The position numbers and the translations under genes are program-made. A DNA stretch of 64,000 nt from contig JAHBYX010000010.1 of assembly GCA_019635735.1 (NCBI GenBank), positions 62,001-126,000 of the forward strand, given 5' to 3'. Positions within the stretch are counted from its first letter, which is position 1, and every line of letters begins with the position of its first letter. The stretch is from Mesorhizobium sp. (GTDB taxonomy: Bacteria > Pseudomonadota > Alphaproteobacteria > Rhizobiales > Rhizobiaceae). Positions 37,951 to 46,117 of the stretch are shown here, in pieces. The notes under the pieces were generated by a model. It saw only the letters and a program-made list of their open reading frames with translations, ran no database searches and had not been told where the DNA came from.

Positions 37951-38615
37951 GCGGCGATCCCGAGCACGCCCTCGAACAGGGCGCGGCCGTCGGAACCGCC
38001 ATGTGCGGCCTCGATCAGGTTTTCCGGATGCGGCATCAAGCCGAGCACGTTGCCGGCCTCGTTCATCACGCCGGCGATGTCGTTGATCGAGCCGTTCGGG
38101 TTGGTGTCTTCGGCGTAACGGAAGACGACCTGGCCATTGCCCTCGATGCGGGCGAGCGTCTCCGGATCGGCGAAATAGTTGCCGTCATGATGCGCCACCG
38201 GGCAGCGGATGATCTGGCCGGGCTCGTAGGCGCGGGTGAAGGCGGTGTTGGCGTTGGCGACTTCGAGCTTGACCTCGCGGCAGACGAACTTGAGCGAGGC
38301 GTTGCGCATCAGCGCACCGGGCAGGAGACCGGTTTCGAGCAGGATCTGGAAGCCGTTGCAGACGCCCATGACCATGACGCCCTGAGCCGCCTTCTCGGCC
38401 ACCGCGCGCATGACCGGGGTGCGCGCCGCGATCGCGCCGCAGCGCAGATAGTCGCCATAGGAGAAGCCGCCGGGGATGACGATCAGGTCGACGTCGGGAA
38501 TCTCCGTGTCGGTCTGCCACACGGTCGCGGGCGCCTTGCCCGAGATCTTGGTCAAAGCCGCGATCATGTCGCGGTCACGGTTGAGGCCGGGGAGCAGGAC
38601 AACGGCGGATTTCAT
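37947..38615 (-). CDS. purQ: Phosphoribosylformylglycinamidine synthase subunit PurQ
   Basis: Glutaminase subunit that supplies ammonia to PurL. The 222-residue class-I glutamine amidotransferase has the nucleophile Cys in VMGVCNGFQILLETGLLPGAL (about residue 86). The catalytic His-x-Glu pair lies in GLMPHPENLIE near 195. It opens KSAVVLLPGLNRDRDM. Its ATG at 38615 overlaps the stop of the upstream unknown gene as ATGA, and its own stop overlaps the next gene as GTGA, so translation is coupled on both sides. Confidence 0.97.
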   Translation of the reverse strand: MKSAVVLLPGLNRDRDMIAALTKISGKAPATVWQTDTEIPDVDLIVIPGGFSYGDYLRCGAIAARTPVMRAVAEKAAQGVMVMGVCNGFQILLETGLLPGALMRNASLKFVCREVKLEVANANTAFTRAYEPGQIIRCPVAHHDGNYFADPETLARIEGNGQVVFRYAEDTNPNGSINDIAGVMNEAGNVLGLMPHPENLIEAAHGGSDGRALFEGVLGIAA

Positions 38616-38962
38616 TGCAAAGACACCGGGATTGTTGTCGCCAAATCGAGGTTCCGTCTCGCTTCCAATGTTATGGCCAGAAGGGATGCGGTGTATCGAT
38701 AAAGAGCTGCGGTCTGCTCGGCCGGCGCCTGGGTGTCGGCCAATGCGATCTTGCTGTTCAGTTCGTCTATAGTGTCCAAAGCCGCAAAGAAATCACGATT
38801 GTTCTCATCTTGCGCAAAGGCTTGCATCACCCACCCGGCAATCGTGCTGTCCGCTAACAGAAGGTCGACAACAACGTCTTCGAGTACCGAGTGCCAATCG
38901 TCATTGGGAAACTCCAGCTTCATGTGTTTAGCGAAAGCGGTCGTTTCGAACCCGGGCACCAT
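38612..38962 (-). CDS. Unknown protein inserted between purS and purQ
   Basis: A 116-residue acidic, mostly helical soluble protein that I do not recognise, beginning MVPGFETTAFAKHMKLEF and containing LLLADSTIAGWVMQAFAQDENNRDFFAALDTIDEL. It starts one base after the purS stop and ends overlapping the purQ start (ATGA), so it is fully woven into the operon. The region is A/T-richer than its neighbours: by hand count about 54% G+C in 38701-38940, against 67% in 39121-39180 of purS. PurS and PurQ genes usually adjoin, so this looks like an acquired insertion that kept coupling. A role in purine control is only a guess. Confidence 0.7.
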   Translation of the reverse strand: MVPGFETTAFAKHMKLEFPNDDWHSVLEDVVVDLLLADSTIAGWVMQAFAQDENNRDFFAALDTIDELNSKIALADTQAPAEQTAALYRYTASLLAITLEARRNLDLATTIPVSLQ

Positions 38963-38963
38963 C

Positions 38964-39206
38964 TCAGACAACGTGGATTTGGTAATTCTCAATCACGGTA
39001 TTGGCCAATAGCTTCTCGCACATCGCTTTCAGGTCGGCCTCGGCCTTGGCCTTATCCGAACCGTCGAGTTCGATGTCGAACACCTTGCCTTGGCGGACAT
39101 GGCCGACGCCGCCGAAGCCGAGGGTGCCAAGCGCGCCTTCGATCGCCTTGCCTTGCGGGTCGAGGACGCCGTTCTTGAGGGTGACGGTCACGCGGGCCTT
39201 GATCAC
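38964..39206 (-). CDS. purS: Phosphoribosylformylglycinamidine synthase subunit PurS
   Basis: Small bridging subunit of the PurLQS complex that lets ammonia pass from PurQ to PurL. The 80 residues match PurS: IKARVTVTLKNGVLDPQGKAI at the N-terminus, then LGTLGFGGVGHVRQGKVFDIEL and a helix ending LLANTVIENYQI. The start is GTG at 39206, ten bases after GGAG; an in-frame ATG 27 bases upstream would add an atypical leader. It lies 61 bases after purC. Confidence 0.94.
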   Translation of the reverse strand: MIKARVTVTLKNGVLDPQGKAIEGALGTLGFGGVGHVRQGKVFDIELDGSDKAKAEADLKAMCEKLLANTVIENYQIHVV

Positions 39207-39267
39207 GCCGATGTCGCTCCGGTCTGCTGTCAACTGCCGGCGGTCGAGCCGCCGGTGTTCCGAAATG

Positions 39268-40062
39268 TCAGTGCTTGGTGCCCTTGGGCGTATCGGTCGA
39301 GGCGACGAGCACCGGTCCGGCAGGACGCGGCGGCTCGTTCTCGTTCATGATGCCGAGGCGGCGGGCCACTTCCTGGTAGGCTTCGACCAGACCGCCCATG
39401 TCGCGGCGGAAACGGTCCTTGTCGAGCTTGTCCTGGGTGGCGACGTCCCATAGGCGGCAGGAATCCGGCGAGATCTCGTCGGCGACGACGATGCGCATCA
39501 TGTCGCCTTCGTAGAGGCGTCCGCACTCGATCTTGAAGTCGACGAGCTGGATGCCGACGCCAAGGAAGAGACCGGAGAGGAAGTCGTTGACGCGGATGGC
39601 GAGCGCCATGATGTCGTCGATCTCCTGCGGGGATGCCCAGCCGAAGGCGGTGATATGCTCTTCCGACACCATCGGATCGTCGAGCGCGTCGGCCTTGTAG
39701 TAGAACTCGATGATCGAGCGCGGCAGCACCGTGCCTTCCTCGATGCCCAGGCGCTTGGCGAGCGAACCGGCCGCGATGTTGCGGACCACGACCTCGAGCG
39801 GGATGATCTCGACTTCCTTGATCAGCTGCTCGCGCATGTTGAGGCGGCGGATGAAGTGGGTCGGGATGCCCATCCGGTTGAGATGGGTGAAGATGTGCTC
39901 GGAGATGCGGTTGTTGAGCACGCCCTTGCCGTCGACAACTTCGTGCTTCTTCTTATTGAAGGCGGTCGCGTCGTCCTTGAAGAACTGGATGAGCGTGCCG
40001 GGCTCGGGTCCTTCATAGAGGATCTTGGCCTTGCCTTCGTAGATGCGTCGGCGACGATTCAT
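39268..40062 (-). CDS. purC: SAICAR synthase
   Basis: Phosphoribosylaminoimidazole-succinocarboxamide synthase, which joins CAIR and aspartate. The 264-residue protein begins RRIYEGKAKILYEGPEPGTLIQFFKDDATAFN and carries LEVVVRNIAAGSLAKRLGIEEG (about 90-111) and LVDFKIECGR near 180. A 30-residue tail after residue 235 is longer than in E. coli PurC (237 residues). It is the first gene of the operon purC-purS-X-purQ-lipoprotein-purL-bolA, and diverges from the zeta subunit gene across a 252-bp gap. Confidence 0.97.
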   Translation of the reverse strand: MNRRRRIYEGKAKILYEGPEPGTLIQFFKDDATAFNKKKHEVVDGKGVLNNRISEHIFTHLNRMGIPTHFIRRLNMREQLIKEVEIIPLEVVVRNIAAGSLAKRLGIEEGTVLPRSIIEFYYKADALDDPMVSEEHITAFGWASPQEIDDIMALAIRVNDFLSGLFLGVGIQLVDFKIECGRLYEGDMMRIVVADEISPDSCRLWDVATQDKLDKDRFRRDMGGLVEAYQEVARRLGIMNENEPPRPAGPVLVASTDTPKGTKH

Positions 40063-40314
40063 GTGCGCTTGTCTCTGTTCTGGACGGCCGGAGGGAATCG
40101 GCAGGTCCGAATCGGCGGCGGGGCGCGCCGCACCCTTGGATTTCAGGGGTGCTCTAGCCTACTCGACCGCTTTCCTCAATCACAATCCGTAACATCCGCG
40201 GGTTTGATGCCTGCGCCGGCCAACGGATGCCGCCCGCGACGCCGATACCTGTTGAATTGCAGCCCGATGCCCCATATGGAGGCGCAAGACACGCCTAGTT
40301 CGGGGAGCAATCCG

Positions 40315-40635
40315 ATGACCAGCATGAAGGACCGGGAGGACGGCTTCGAGAGGAAGTTCGCCCATGACGAGGAGCTGAAATTCAAGGCGATCGCCCGCCG
40401 CAACAAGCTGCTGGGCGTCTGGACCGCCGAGAAGCTGGGCAAAACGGGCGACGAAGCCGAGGCTTACGCGAAGGAGGTCGTGATGGCCGATTTCGAGGAA
40501 GCGGGCGACGAGGACGTATTCCGCAAGGTGCGAGGCGATCTGGACAAGGCCGGTGTCGCCGTGTCCGACCATCAGATTCGCCATGCGATGGCCGATCTGC
40601 TCGATACCGCGGTAAAGCAGATCACCAGCGCCTGA
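40315..40635 (+). CDS. ATP synthase inhibitor subunit zeta (DUF1476)
   Basis: A 106-residue alphaproteobacterial protein that inhibits F1-ATPase hydrolysis by inserting its N-terminus into the F1 rotor, as shown for Paracoccus zeta. The family start MTSMKDREDGFERKFAHDEE and the four-helix body (FKAIARRNKLLGVWTAEKLG, ADFEEAGDEDVFRKV, VSDHQIRHAMADLL) are present. GGGGAG at 40302-40307 sets ATG 40315, so an ATG 48 bases upstream is unlikely. A rho-independent terminator follows. Confidence 0.93.
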   Translation: MTSMKDREDGFERKFAHDEELKFKAIARRNKLLGVWTAEKLGKTGDEAEAYAKEVVMADFEEAGDEDVFRKVRGDLDKAGVAVSDHQIRHAMADLLDTAVKQITSA

Positions 40636-40664
40636 TCGCCGGCGGAATGTAACTGGACCAACCG

Positions 40665-40694
40665 ACCGCCCGGCTATCCGGGCGGTTTTGCTTT
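40665..40694 (+). terminator. Rho-independent terminator after the zeta subunit gene
   Basis: Perfect nine-base stem ACCGCCCGG / CCGGGCGGT (40665-40673 and 40678-40686) with a CTAT loop, followed by TTTTGCTTT. This is the cleanest intrinsic terminator in the window, 29 bases after the stop. Confidence 0.85.
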
Positions 40695-40748
40695 GCGTGC
40701 CGGCCAAAGTCGCGGCAGATTGCGCGGCCAGTCGCTGACGGAGCCACC

Positions 40749-41519
40749 ATGACCCTCGCCGAACGTCTACATTCCGGAACCGTGAGCTTCACCGCATGGT
40801 CGGGTGTTCCGGACACGATGACGGTGGAGATCGTCTCGCGGCTGGGATTCGAGGTCGTGACGCTCGACATGCAGCACGGCGCGCACCACGAGGACAGCGT
40901 TGCGCGCTGCATCCCCTCGATCACCGGTCCGGGCAAGCACCCCGTGGTCCGCATCCCGGTCGGCCGCTTCGACATGGCGAGCCGGGCGCTCGACCTCGGC
41001 GCCGAGGCTGTGATCGCGCCGATGATCAATTCGGTCGAGGATGCCCGCAGGTTCGCCGCCGCGATGAAGTATCCGCGCGTCGGCGAACGCTCCTGGGGAC
41101 CGACCTTCGGCTTTCCGCGATCGGGTGTGAAGGACCACGCACAGTGGCTAGCGACGCAGAATACGGCGACGATCTCCTTCGCGATGATCGAGACACGCTC
41201 CGCCTACGGTCTTGTCGACGAAATCCTCGACGTGCCCGGCATCGACGGGGTGTTCGTCGGGCCGTCCGATTTCTCCATTGCCTGGACAGGCGGCGCGGCG
41301 ATGAATCCCAATCTCGAGGAGATGATGGGAGCGGTCGCCGAGATCGGCGGCAAGGCCCGCAAGGCGGGGAAGTTCGCCGCGATCTTTGCGGTCGACCCGA
41401 AGATATCCGGGCGCTACGCCTCGATGGGCTATCAGCTCATCGCGCTCGGCAACGAGCAGGCCTACATGCGGCTCGGCGCAGAGAACATGATCGCCGCCGC
41501 GCGGGCGGCGATCGGCTGA
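40749..41519 (+). CDS. HpcH/HpaI family aldolase
   Basis: Class II pyruvate-type aldolase of 256 residues that splits or joins 2-keto-3-deoxy acids using a divalent metal. Family features: FEVVTLDMQHGAHH near 37-50, VRIPVGRFDMASRALDLGAEAVIAPM, YPRVGERSWGP (about 108-118) with the conserved Arg-Ser, the metal-ligand Glu in MIETRSA, and GIDGVFVGPSDFSIA near 167. It may act on 4-hydroxy-2-oxoheptanedioate-like or sugar-acid substrates. No pathway partner is adjacent. Confidence 0.9.
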   Translation: MTLAERLHSGTVSFTAWSGVPDTMTVEIVSRLGFEVVTLDMQHGAHHEDSVARCIPSITGPGKHPVVRIPVGRFDMASRALDLGAEAVIAPMINSVEDARRFAAAMKYPRVGERSWGPTFGFPRSGVKDHAQWLATQNTATISFAMIETRSAYGLVDEILDVPGIDGVFVGPSDFSIAWTGGAAMNPNLEEMMGAVAEIGGKARKAGKFAAIFAVDPKISGRYASMGYQLIALGNEQAYMRLGAENMIAAARAAIG

Positions 41520-41522
41520 TTC

Positions 41523-42077
41523 TCACTCCGGCAGCCTGGACAGGAACTGCGCGAAGGCCATCGAGCCTTCCGGCCACGGCCCGTAGCCGGCCTCGGTGTT
41601 GAGGTGGCCGGCTTCGCCCGCGTTGATGAACAGCGATCCCCAGGCGTGGGCAAGTTGCTCGGAGACTTCGGGCTTGCAGTAAGGGTCATTGTTCGAGCCC
41701 ACCACCAGCGATGGGAAGGGCAGGCGCAGGCGGGGATAGGGTCCGAACCCGAGCAATTGCGGCGGGCCGATATCCGGATCGTCCAGGTCAGGCGGCGCGA
41801 CGAGGAAGGCACCGTGCGGGCGCTTCGTGAGGAGATCCATCGCATTGAGCAGGCTGGCGATGCCGAGCGAATGCGCGATCAGCACGACCGGCCTTTCGGC
41901 GGCGTTGACGACGTCTGCGACGTTGCGTGCCCAGGCATCGCGCACGGGAGCATCCCAATCGGGCTGATGCACGCGCTTCGCCGTCGACAGGCGCTGCTGC
42001 CAACGGGTCTGCCAGTGCATGGGGCCCGAGCCGCCGAGGCCCGGCACGATGATGATATCTGCGTCTTTGGCTTTCAT
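41523..42077 (-). CDS. RBBP9/YdeN-type alpha/beta hydrolase
   Basis: Small serine hydrolase of 184 residues, matching the RBBP9/YdeN family: DIIIVPGLGGSGPMHWQTRWQ at the start, the nucleophile elbow IAHSLG (Ser about 69), SNNDPYC with the acid Asp, and EAGHLNTEAGYGPWPEG with the catalytic His. It ends three bases from the convergent aldolase stop. ATG 42077 opens with the conserved core; an ATG 36 bases upstream is possible. Substrate is unknown. Confidence 0.88.
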   Translation of the reverse strand: MKAKDADIIIVPGLGGSGPMHWQTRWQQRLSTAKRVHQPDWDAPVRDAWARNVADVVNAAERPVVLIAHSLGIASLLNAMDLLTKRPHGAFLVAPPDLDDPDIGPPQLLGFGPYPRLRLPFPSLVVGSNNDPYCKPEVSEQLAHAWGSLFINAGEAGHLNTEAGYGPWPEGSMAFAQFLSRLPE

Positions 42078-42216
42078 GGCGGCGCATGTAGGCGAGGGAC
42101 CCGTCCGGTGCAATGAGGGCGGCAGGCTGAACAGCGTGTTCGCCGTTGCGCGACTTGCGGTGAACGATCAGCGGCATGATCTATGATCGACAAGGAAACC
42201 AGGGTGAGACCGCGCC

Positions 42217-43107
42217 GTGAAGATCAACCGACGAACCGTGATCGCCGGCACAGGCGCCGCACTCGTGAGCGGAACACTTACCGCCCGATCGGAGACGACC
42301 ATGTCAGACCTTCCCTTTGCCGCCGACGCGCCGACGCATATCGGCCGCATCGGCATCGTCGCGCGCGACGCGGCAGCGATGTCACAGTATTACCAGCAGG
42401 TCGTCGGCCTGAAGGAGCTCGCGAACTCGGGCGGGCACATCACGCTGGGTGCCGGCGAGCGCCCGTTGATGGAGATCGAGCAGTCGAGCGCGGTGCGTCC
42501 CGACGATCCGCGGGCCGCAGGGCTCTATCACACGGCCTTCCTGCTGCCGTCGCGGGCCGATCTCGGGCGCTGGATCCGCCATGCGAGCGAAAACCGTATC
42601 CGCGTCGACGGCGCGGCCGACCATCTAGTTTCAGAGGCGCTCTATCTCACCGATCCGGAGGGCAACGGCATCGAGATCTATGCCGACCGCCCCGCGGACA
42701 GCTGGGCCTGGGAAGGCCGCTCGGTCCGTATGGCCACCGATCCGCTTGATGGAGAGGGAATCCTCGCATCGGCAGCCGGCGCACCGGACTGGGACGGCGC
42801 ACCCGGCAACAGCATCATCGGCCACGTGCATTTGCGCGTCGGCGACGTGCGGGCGGCCGAAGGATTCTGGAACAAGGATGTCGGTTTCGACACCGTCCTG
42901 AACTATGGCGGCCAGGCGGTGTTCCTGTCGACCGGCGGCTATCACCACCATATCGGCGCCAATTCCTGGCAGAGCCGGGGCGCGGGCCCGCGCGACAAGG
43001 ATCGGACGGGGCTGCAGTGGGTCGAATTGCTGAGCAAGGGCCCGGTCGCCGAAAAGAGCCTTACCGATCCGTGGGGCACCGAGATCCGTCTGCGTGCCGC
43101 GGCCTGA
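42217..43107 (+). CDS. VOC-family (extradiol-dioxygenase-like) protein, start uncertain
   Basis: A 296-residue protein if it starts at GTG 42217, or 268 residues from ATG 42301. The body has two VOC repeats: THIGRIGIVARDAAAMSQYYQQVVGLKEL and IIGHVHLRVGDVRAAEGFWNKDVGF. Candidate metal ligands are in the second repeat (HVHLRV, YHHHIGANSW) and in GTEI. It resembles catechol-2,3-dioxygenase-like CatE proteins. The longer form begins INRRTVIAGTGAALVSG, much like a Tat signal, yet GGAG stands seven bases before ATG 42301. So it may be exported, cytosolic or both. A hairpin follows the gene. Confidence 0.83.
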   Translation: MKINRRTVIAGTGAALVSGTLTARSETTMSDLPFAADAPTHIGRIGIVARDAAAMSQYYQQVVGLKELANSGGHITLGAGERPLMEIEQSSAVRPDDPRAAGLYHTAFLLPSRADLGRWIRHASENRIRVDGAADHLVSEALYLTDPEGNGIEIYADRPADSWAWEGRSVRMATDPLDGEGILASAAGAPDWDGAPGNSIIGHVHLRVGDVRAAEGFWNKDVGFDTVLNYGGQAVFLSTGGYHHHIGANSWQSRGAGPRDKDRTGLQWVELLSKGPVAEKSLTDPWGTEIRLRAAA

Positions 43108-43114
43108 CAAACGA

Positions 43115-43144
43115 AAGCCCCGCGGCAGGGATGGCGCGGGGCTT
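43115..43144. terminator. Hairpin between convergent genes, probable bidirectional terminator
   Basis: Ten-base perfect stem AAGCCCCGCG (43115-43124) / CGCGGGGCTT (43135-43144) with a ten-base loop. It lies 8 bases after the VOC gene and 24 bases beyond the end of the convergent small-protein gene. The A/T ends give it a short U run in both directions. Confidence 0.6.
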
Positions 43145-43167
43145 CGCGACTGGATCCGAGGGAGCGT

Positions 43168-43344
43168 TCACTGCCCCTCGATTGTGACCTTCGGCAGTTC
43201 TATCTTCATTTCGACGGTGTCGTCGTCGAAGTAGCCGTCGGCATAGAGAAAGAGGCCGATGGCCGCGGCAACGACGAGCGCGCCGGCGACGAACCAGCCG
43301 ATCGAATTGCCGCCCTGGCGTACGATAAAGTCCTGATCTGCCAT
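43168..43344 (-). CDS. Small single-span membrane protein
   Basis: A 58-residue protein: polar start MADQDFIVRQGGNSIG, one hydrophobic span (WFVAGALVVAAAIGLFLYA), then an acidic, probably periplasmic tail (FDDDTVEMKIELPKVTIEGQ). I do not know the family. AAGGGG lies before ATG 43344. It lies downstream of purB on the same strand (59 bases). Confidence 0.6.
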   Translation of the reverse strand: MADQDFIVRQGGNSIGWFVAGALVVAAAIGLFLYADGYFDDDTVEMKIELPKVTIEGQ

Positions 43345-43403
43345 TGGAATGCCCCTTGCCTGAGTGTCAGGGGCGAAAACGGCGGATGGGCGCGAAGGTT
43401 CCC

Positions 43404-44711
43404 TCAGGCGGCGCCGAACACGCGACGGAAGATCGTGTCGACATGCTTGGTGTGATAGCCGAGGTCGAACTTCTCGCGCAGATCCGCTTCGCTCAGTGCC
43501 GCCATGACTTCGCTGTCGCCAAGCAGTTCGGTGAGGAAGTCCTTGCCTTCCTCCCATACTTTCATCGCGTTGCGCTGCACGAGCCGATAGGCGTCCTCGC
43601 GGGAGACGCCTGCCTGGGTCAGCGCCAGCAGCACGCGCTGCGAATGCACGAGGCCCGAGAACTTGTTCAGGTTCTTCAGCATGTTGGCCGGGTAGACGAC
43701 CAGCTTTTCGATAACGCCGGTGAGCCGGGCCAGCGCGAAGTCGAGCGTCACCGTCGCGTCGGGGCCGATCATCCGCTCGACGGAGGAGTGAGAGATGTCT
43801 CGCTCGTGCCAGAGTGCCACGTTCTCCATCGCCGGCATCGCCATGCCGCGCACGAGACGGGCGAGGCCGGTCAGGTTTTCCGTAAGCACAGGGTTACGCT
43901 TGTGCGGCATCGCCGACGAACCTTTTTGGCCCGGCGAGAAATATTCCTCGGCTTCCAGCACCTCGGTGCGCTGCAGGTGGCGAATCTCGGTTGCGAGACG
44001 CTCGACCGAGGAGGCGACGACGCCCAGCGTGGCGAAGAACATCGCGTGGCGGTCGCGCGGGATGACCTGCGTCGAGACCGGTTCGGGCTTCAGGCCGAGC
44101 TTGGCCGCGACATGTTCTTCCACGCGCGGATCGATGTTCGCGAAGGTGCCGACCGCGCCTGATATGGCGCAGGTGGCGATTTCTTCGCGCGCCGCGACGA
44201 GGCGGTCACGGCAGCGCGTGAACTCGGCATAGGCCTGCGCCAGCTTGACGCCGAAGGTGGTAGGCTCTGCGTGGATGCCGTGCGAGCGGCCGATGGTGAT
44301 GGTGTCCTTGTGCTCGAAGGCGCGGGTCTTCAGCGCCGCGAGCAGCGCGTCGACGTCGGCGATGAGAATATCGGCCGCCCGCGTGAGCTGAACGCTCAGG
44401 CAGGTGTCGAGCACGTCCGACGAGGTCATGCCCTGGTGGACGAAGCGCGAGTCCGGGCCGATGAATTCGGCCAGATGCGTCAGGAAGGCGATGACGTCGT
44501 GCTTGGTGACGCGCTCGATTTCGTCGATGCGGGCGACGTCGAAGGTTGCCGCGCCGCCTTTCTCCCAGATGTTCTTCGCTGCTTCCTTCGGGATGACACC
44601 GATTTCGGCGAGTGCGTCGCAGGCATGCGCCTCGATCTCGAACCAGATGCGGAAGCGGGTCTCGGGCGACCAGATGGCGACCATTTCGGGCCGCGAATAG
44701 CGGGGGATCAT
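43404..44711 (-). CDS. purB: Adenylosuccinate lyase
   Basis: Works twice in purine synthesis: splits SAICAR to AICAR and adenylosuccinate to AMP. The 435 residues match the class with MIPRYSRPEMVAIWSPETRF, GMTSSDVLDTCLSVQL near 92, GRSHGIHAEPTTFG with the catalytic His near 140, and the fumarase-superfamily signature GSSAMPHKRNP near 262. It is separate from the purC-purL operon, about 3.3 kb away, and no purine operator is visible upstream. Confidence 0.97.
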   Translation of the reverse strand: MIPRYSRPEMVAIWSPETRFRIWFEIEAHACDALAEIGVIPKEAAKNIWEKGGAATFDVARIDEIERVTKHDVIAFLTHLAEFIGPDSRFVHQGMTSSDVLDTCLSVQLTRAADILIADVDALLAALKTRAFEHKDTITIGRSHGIHAEPTTFGVKLAQAYAEFTRCRDRLVAAREEIATCAISGAVGTFANIDPRVEEHVAAKLGLKPEPVSTQVIPRDRHAMFFATLGVVASSVERLATEIRHLQRTEVLEAEEYFSPGQKGSSAMPHKRNPVLTENLTGLARLVRGMAMPAMENVALWHERDISHSSVERMIGPDATVTLDFALARLTGVIEKLVVYPANMLKNLNKFSGLVHSQRVLLALTQAGVSREDAYRLVQRNAMKVWEEGKDFLTELLGDSEVMAALSEADLREKFDLGYHTKHVDTIFRRVFGAA

Positions 44712-44771
44712 CGGCGTGCCTGCCTTCGCTGTCTTGGAACCGCCGCCTCCTATCAGAGGCGGGCGCGATGC

Positions 44772-45314
44772 TCAACGCATGCCGCGCACGTTCCAGAAGG
44801 AAGCGGCAGCGAGAAGAAGTATGCCGAAAGGGAAATAGACGCGCGTGCCGAGGACGAGGAACTGGTAGACCGCGGCCCCGACCGTGAAGATGAACTGAAA
44901 GATCCAGTGTATCGACAGGAACGGATCGTGCCAGGCGGCATAATACTGGCGGTATTGCAGGCCGATGAAGAACGCGGTCAGCGCGATCGTGCCGATGCCC
45001 AGCGCCAGAAAGGTCGCGGCGAACCCGGCGCCGCGCCGGCCGCGAGACAGGAGCCGGCCGATAAAGATGCCGGGCATGAAGGCGACCAGCCCGCCTGCCG
45101 CAAAGAACGACGCGATCAGGGCAATGCGCGGCGGCTCGTACCATTGCATCCAGGCGAGCTTGGCGACAGCCATCAGGCCCATCGCCATGGCCCAGAGCAG
45201 GCTGCCGACGAAGACAGTGCGCAAATCCGGCATGGCGCCAGCAAACAGGCGACGGGTCCGGCCGAGCAGGCCCGTCCGGTCCGGCGCAACGTCCGCCTGG
45301 CGCGTGGACGGCAC
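44772..45314 (-). CDS. Four-span membrane protein, unknown function
   Basis: A polytopic protein with four or five spans (VFVGSLLWAMAMGLMAVAKLAWM; LIASFFAAGGLVAFMPGIFIG; FAATFLALGIGTIALTAFFIGL; IFQFIFTVGAAVYQFLVL; and a final weak one). Start is uncertain: GTG 45314 lies 2 bases after the upstream stop, with GGGCAGG near, giving 180 residues; ATG 45233 would give 153. No domain is recognised. It is likely co-transcribed with the DUF2259 gene upstream. Confidence 0.62.
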   Translation of the reverse strand: MPSTRQADVAPDRTGLLGRTRRLFAGAMPDLRTVFVGSLLWAMAMGLMAVAKLAWMQWYEPPRIALIASFFAAGGLVAFMPGIFIGRLLSRGRRGAGFAATFLALGIGTIALTAFFIGLQYRQYYAAWHDPFLSIHWIFQFIFTVGAAVYQFLVLGTRVYFPFGILLLAAASFWNVRGMR

Positions 45315-45316
45315 GC

Positions 45317-46039
45317 TCAGAGCCTGCCCGTCACGGCGATCCAGCGGAAGTCGGGACCTTCGAAGCCGATCGAACGTACCGCGATCATGACCGCGAAGAC
45401 CGGATCGGCGCTCTGAGGGAAAAAGGTCTGAACGCCGCCGACGCGGTAGCCGGTCGGACAATTGCGGCTGGCGGGGATCGAGGCATCCTCGTGGACAAGC
45501 GTCGTCTCGCCGCCGGGGGTCGGGTCGATCCGCACGAGCCGGAAACCCATCGTATCGCCGAGATTTTCGCAGCCGGACGGCGGCGCGAAGGGGATCTCCT
45601 CGAGCCGGAACTCGACGGGCGAGTCGACAGGCGGGAAGACTGGCCTCGGATTGACGACCATCCGGAATGGATCCGCCGATTGTTCGGTGACGGCGTTCCA
45701 GCCGGCGGTGTCACCGGGATTGGCCGCGAGGACCGATTCGGCGACGATCTTGTCGCCCTTCTCCCGGGCCTGCGCGCGAGCGGCGGCGATGCCGGCCGCC
45801 TCGTCGTCGATCCGGACGCGGATCGGCGTTCCGGCGACAAAGCTGTCCGTCGCGGTTTCGATGTAGAAGCGGTTGGCATAGGGGAAGCCGGAGCCGTCCT
45901 GGACGCCGTATTCCTCGAAGGCGAATACCTTGCCGTCCGTGGAGAAGCCGAGCACCTGCGGCGTCGCGGTGTCGCCGGCGAAGGCCGACGCTGAGGCGAG
46001 CAGCGAGGCCGCTAGAAGGACAGGGCGGATCATCTGCAT
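45317..46039 (-). CDS. DUF2259 family secreted protein
   Basis: A 240-residue exported protein with a signal peptide (about 1-22, ending SAFAGD). The mature part opens TPQVLGFSTDGKVFAFEEYGVQDGSGFPYANRFYIE, the hallmark of DUF2259 proteins, which are predicted secreted proteins of alphaproteobacteria with unknown role. It resembles a beta-propeller-like first blade. ATG 46039 or 46033 both follow the GAGGAGG. The membrane-protein gene starts 2 bases after its stop. Confidence 0.75.
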   Translation of the reverse strand: MQMIRPVLLAASLLASASAFAGDTATPQVLGFSTDGKVFAFEEYGVQDGSGFPYANRFYIETATDSFVAGTPIRVRIDDEAAGIAAARAQAREKGDKIVAESVLAANPGDTAGWNAVTEQSADPFRMVVNPRPVFPPVDSPVEFRLEEIPFAPPSGCENLGDTMGFRLVRIDPTPGGETTLVHEDASIPASRNCPTGYRVGGVQTFFPQSADPVFAVMIAVRSIGFEGPDFRWIAVTGRL

Positions 46040-46117
46040 CGGGCTCCTCCTCGGCAATCTCGAACTGGCCGATGCTAGCGTAGGGTGTCTTGCGCGAGCG
46101 TCAACGCATGGCGGCGA

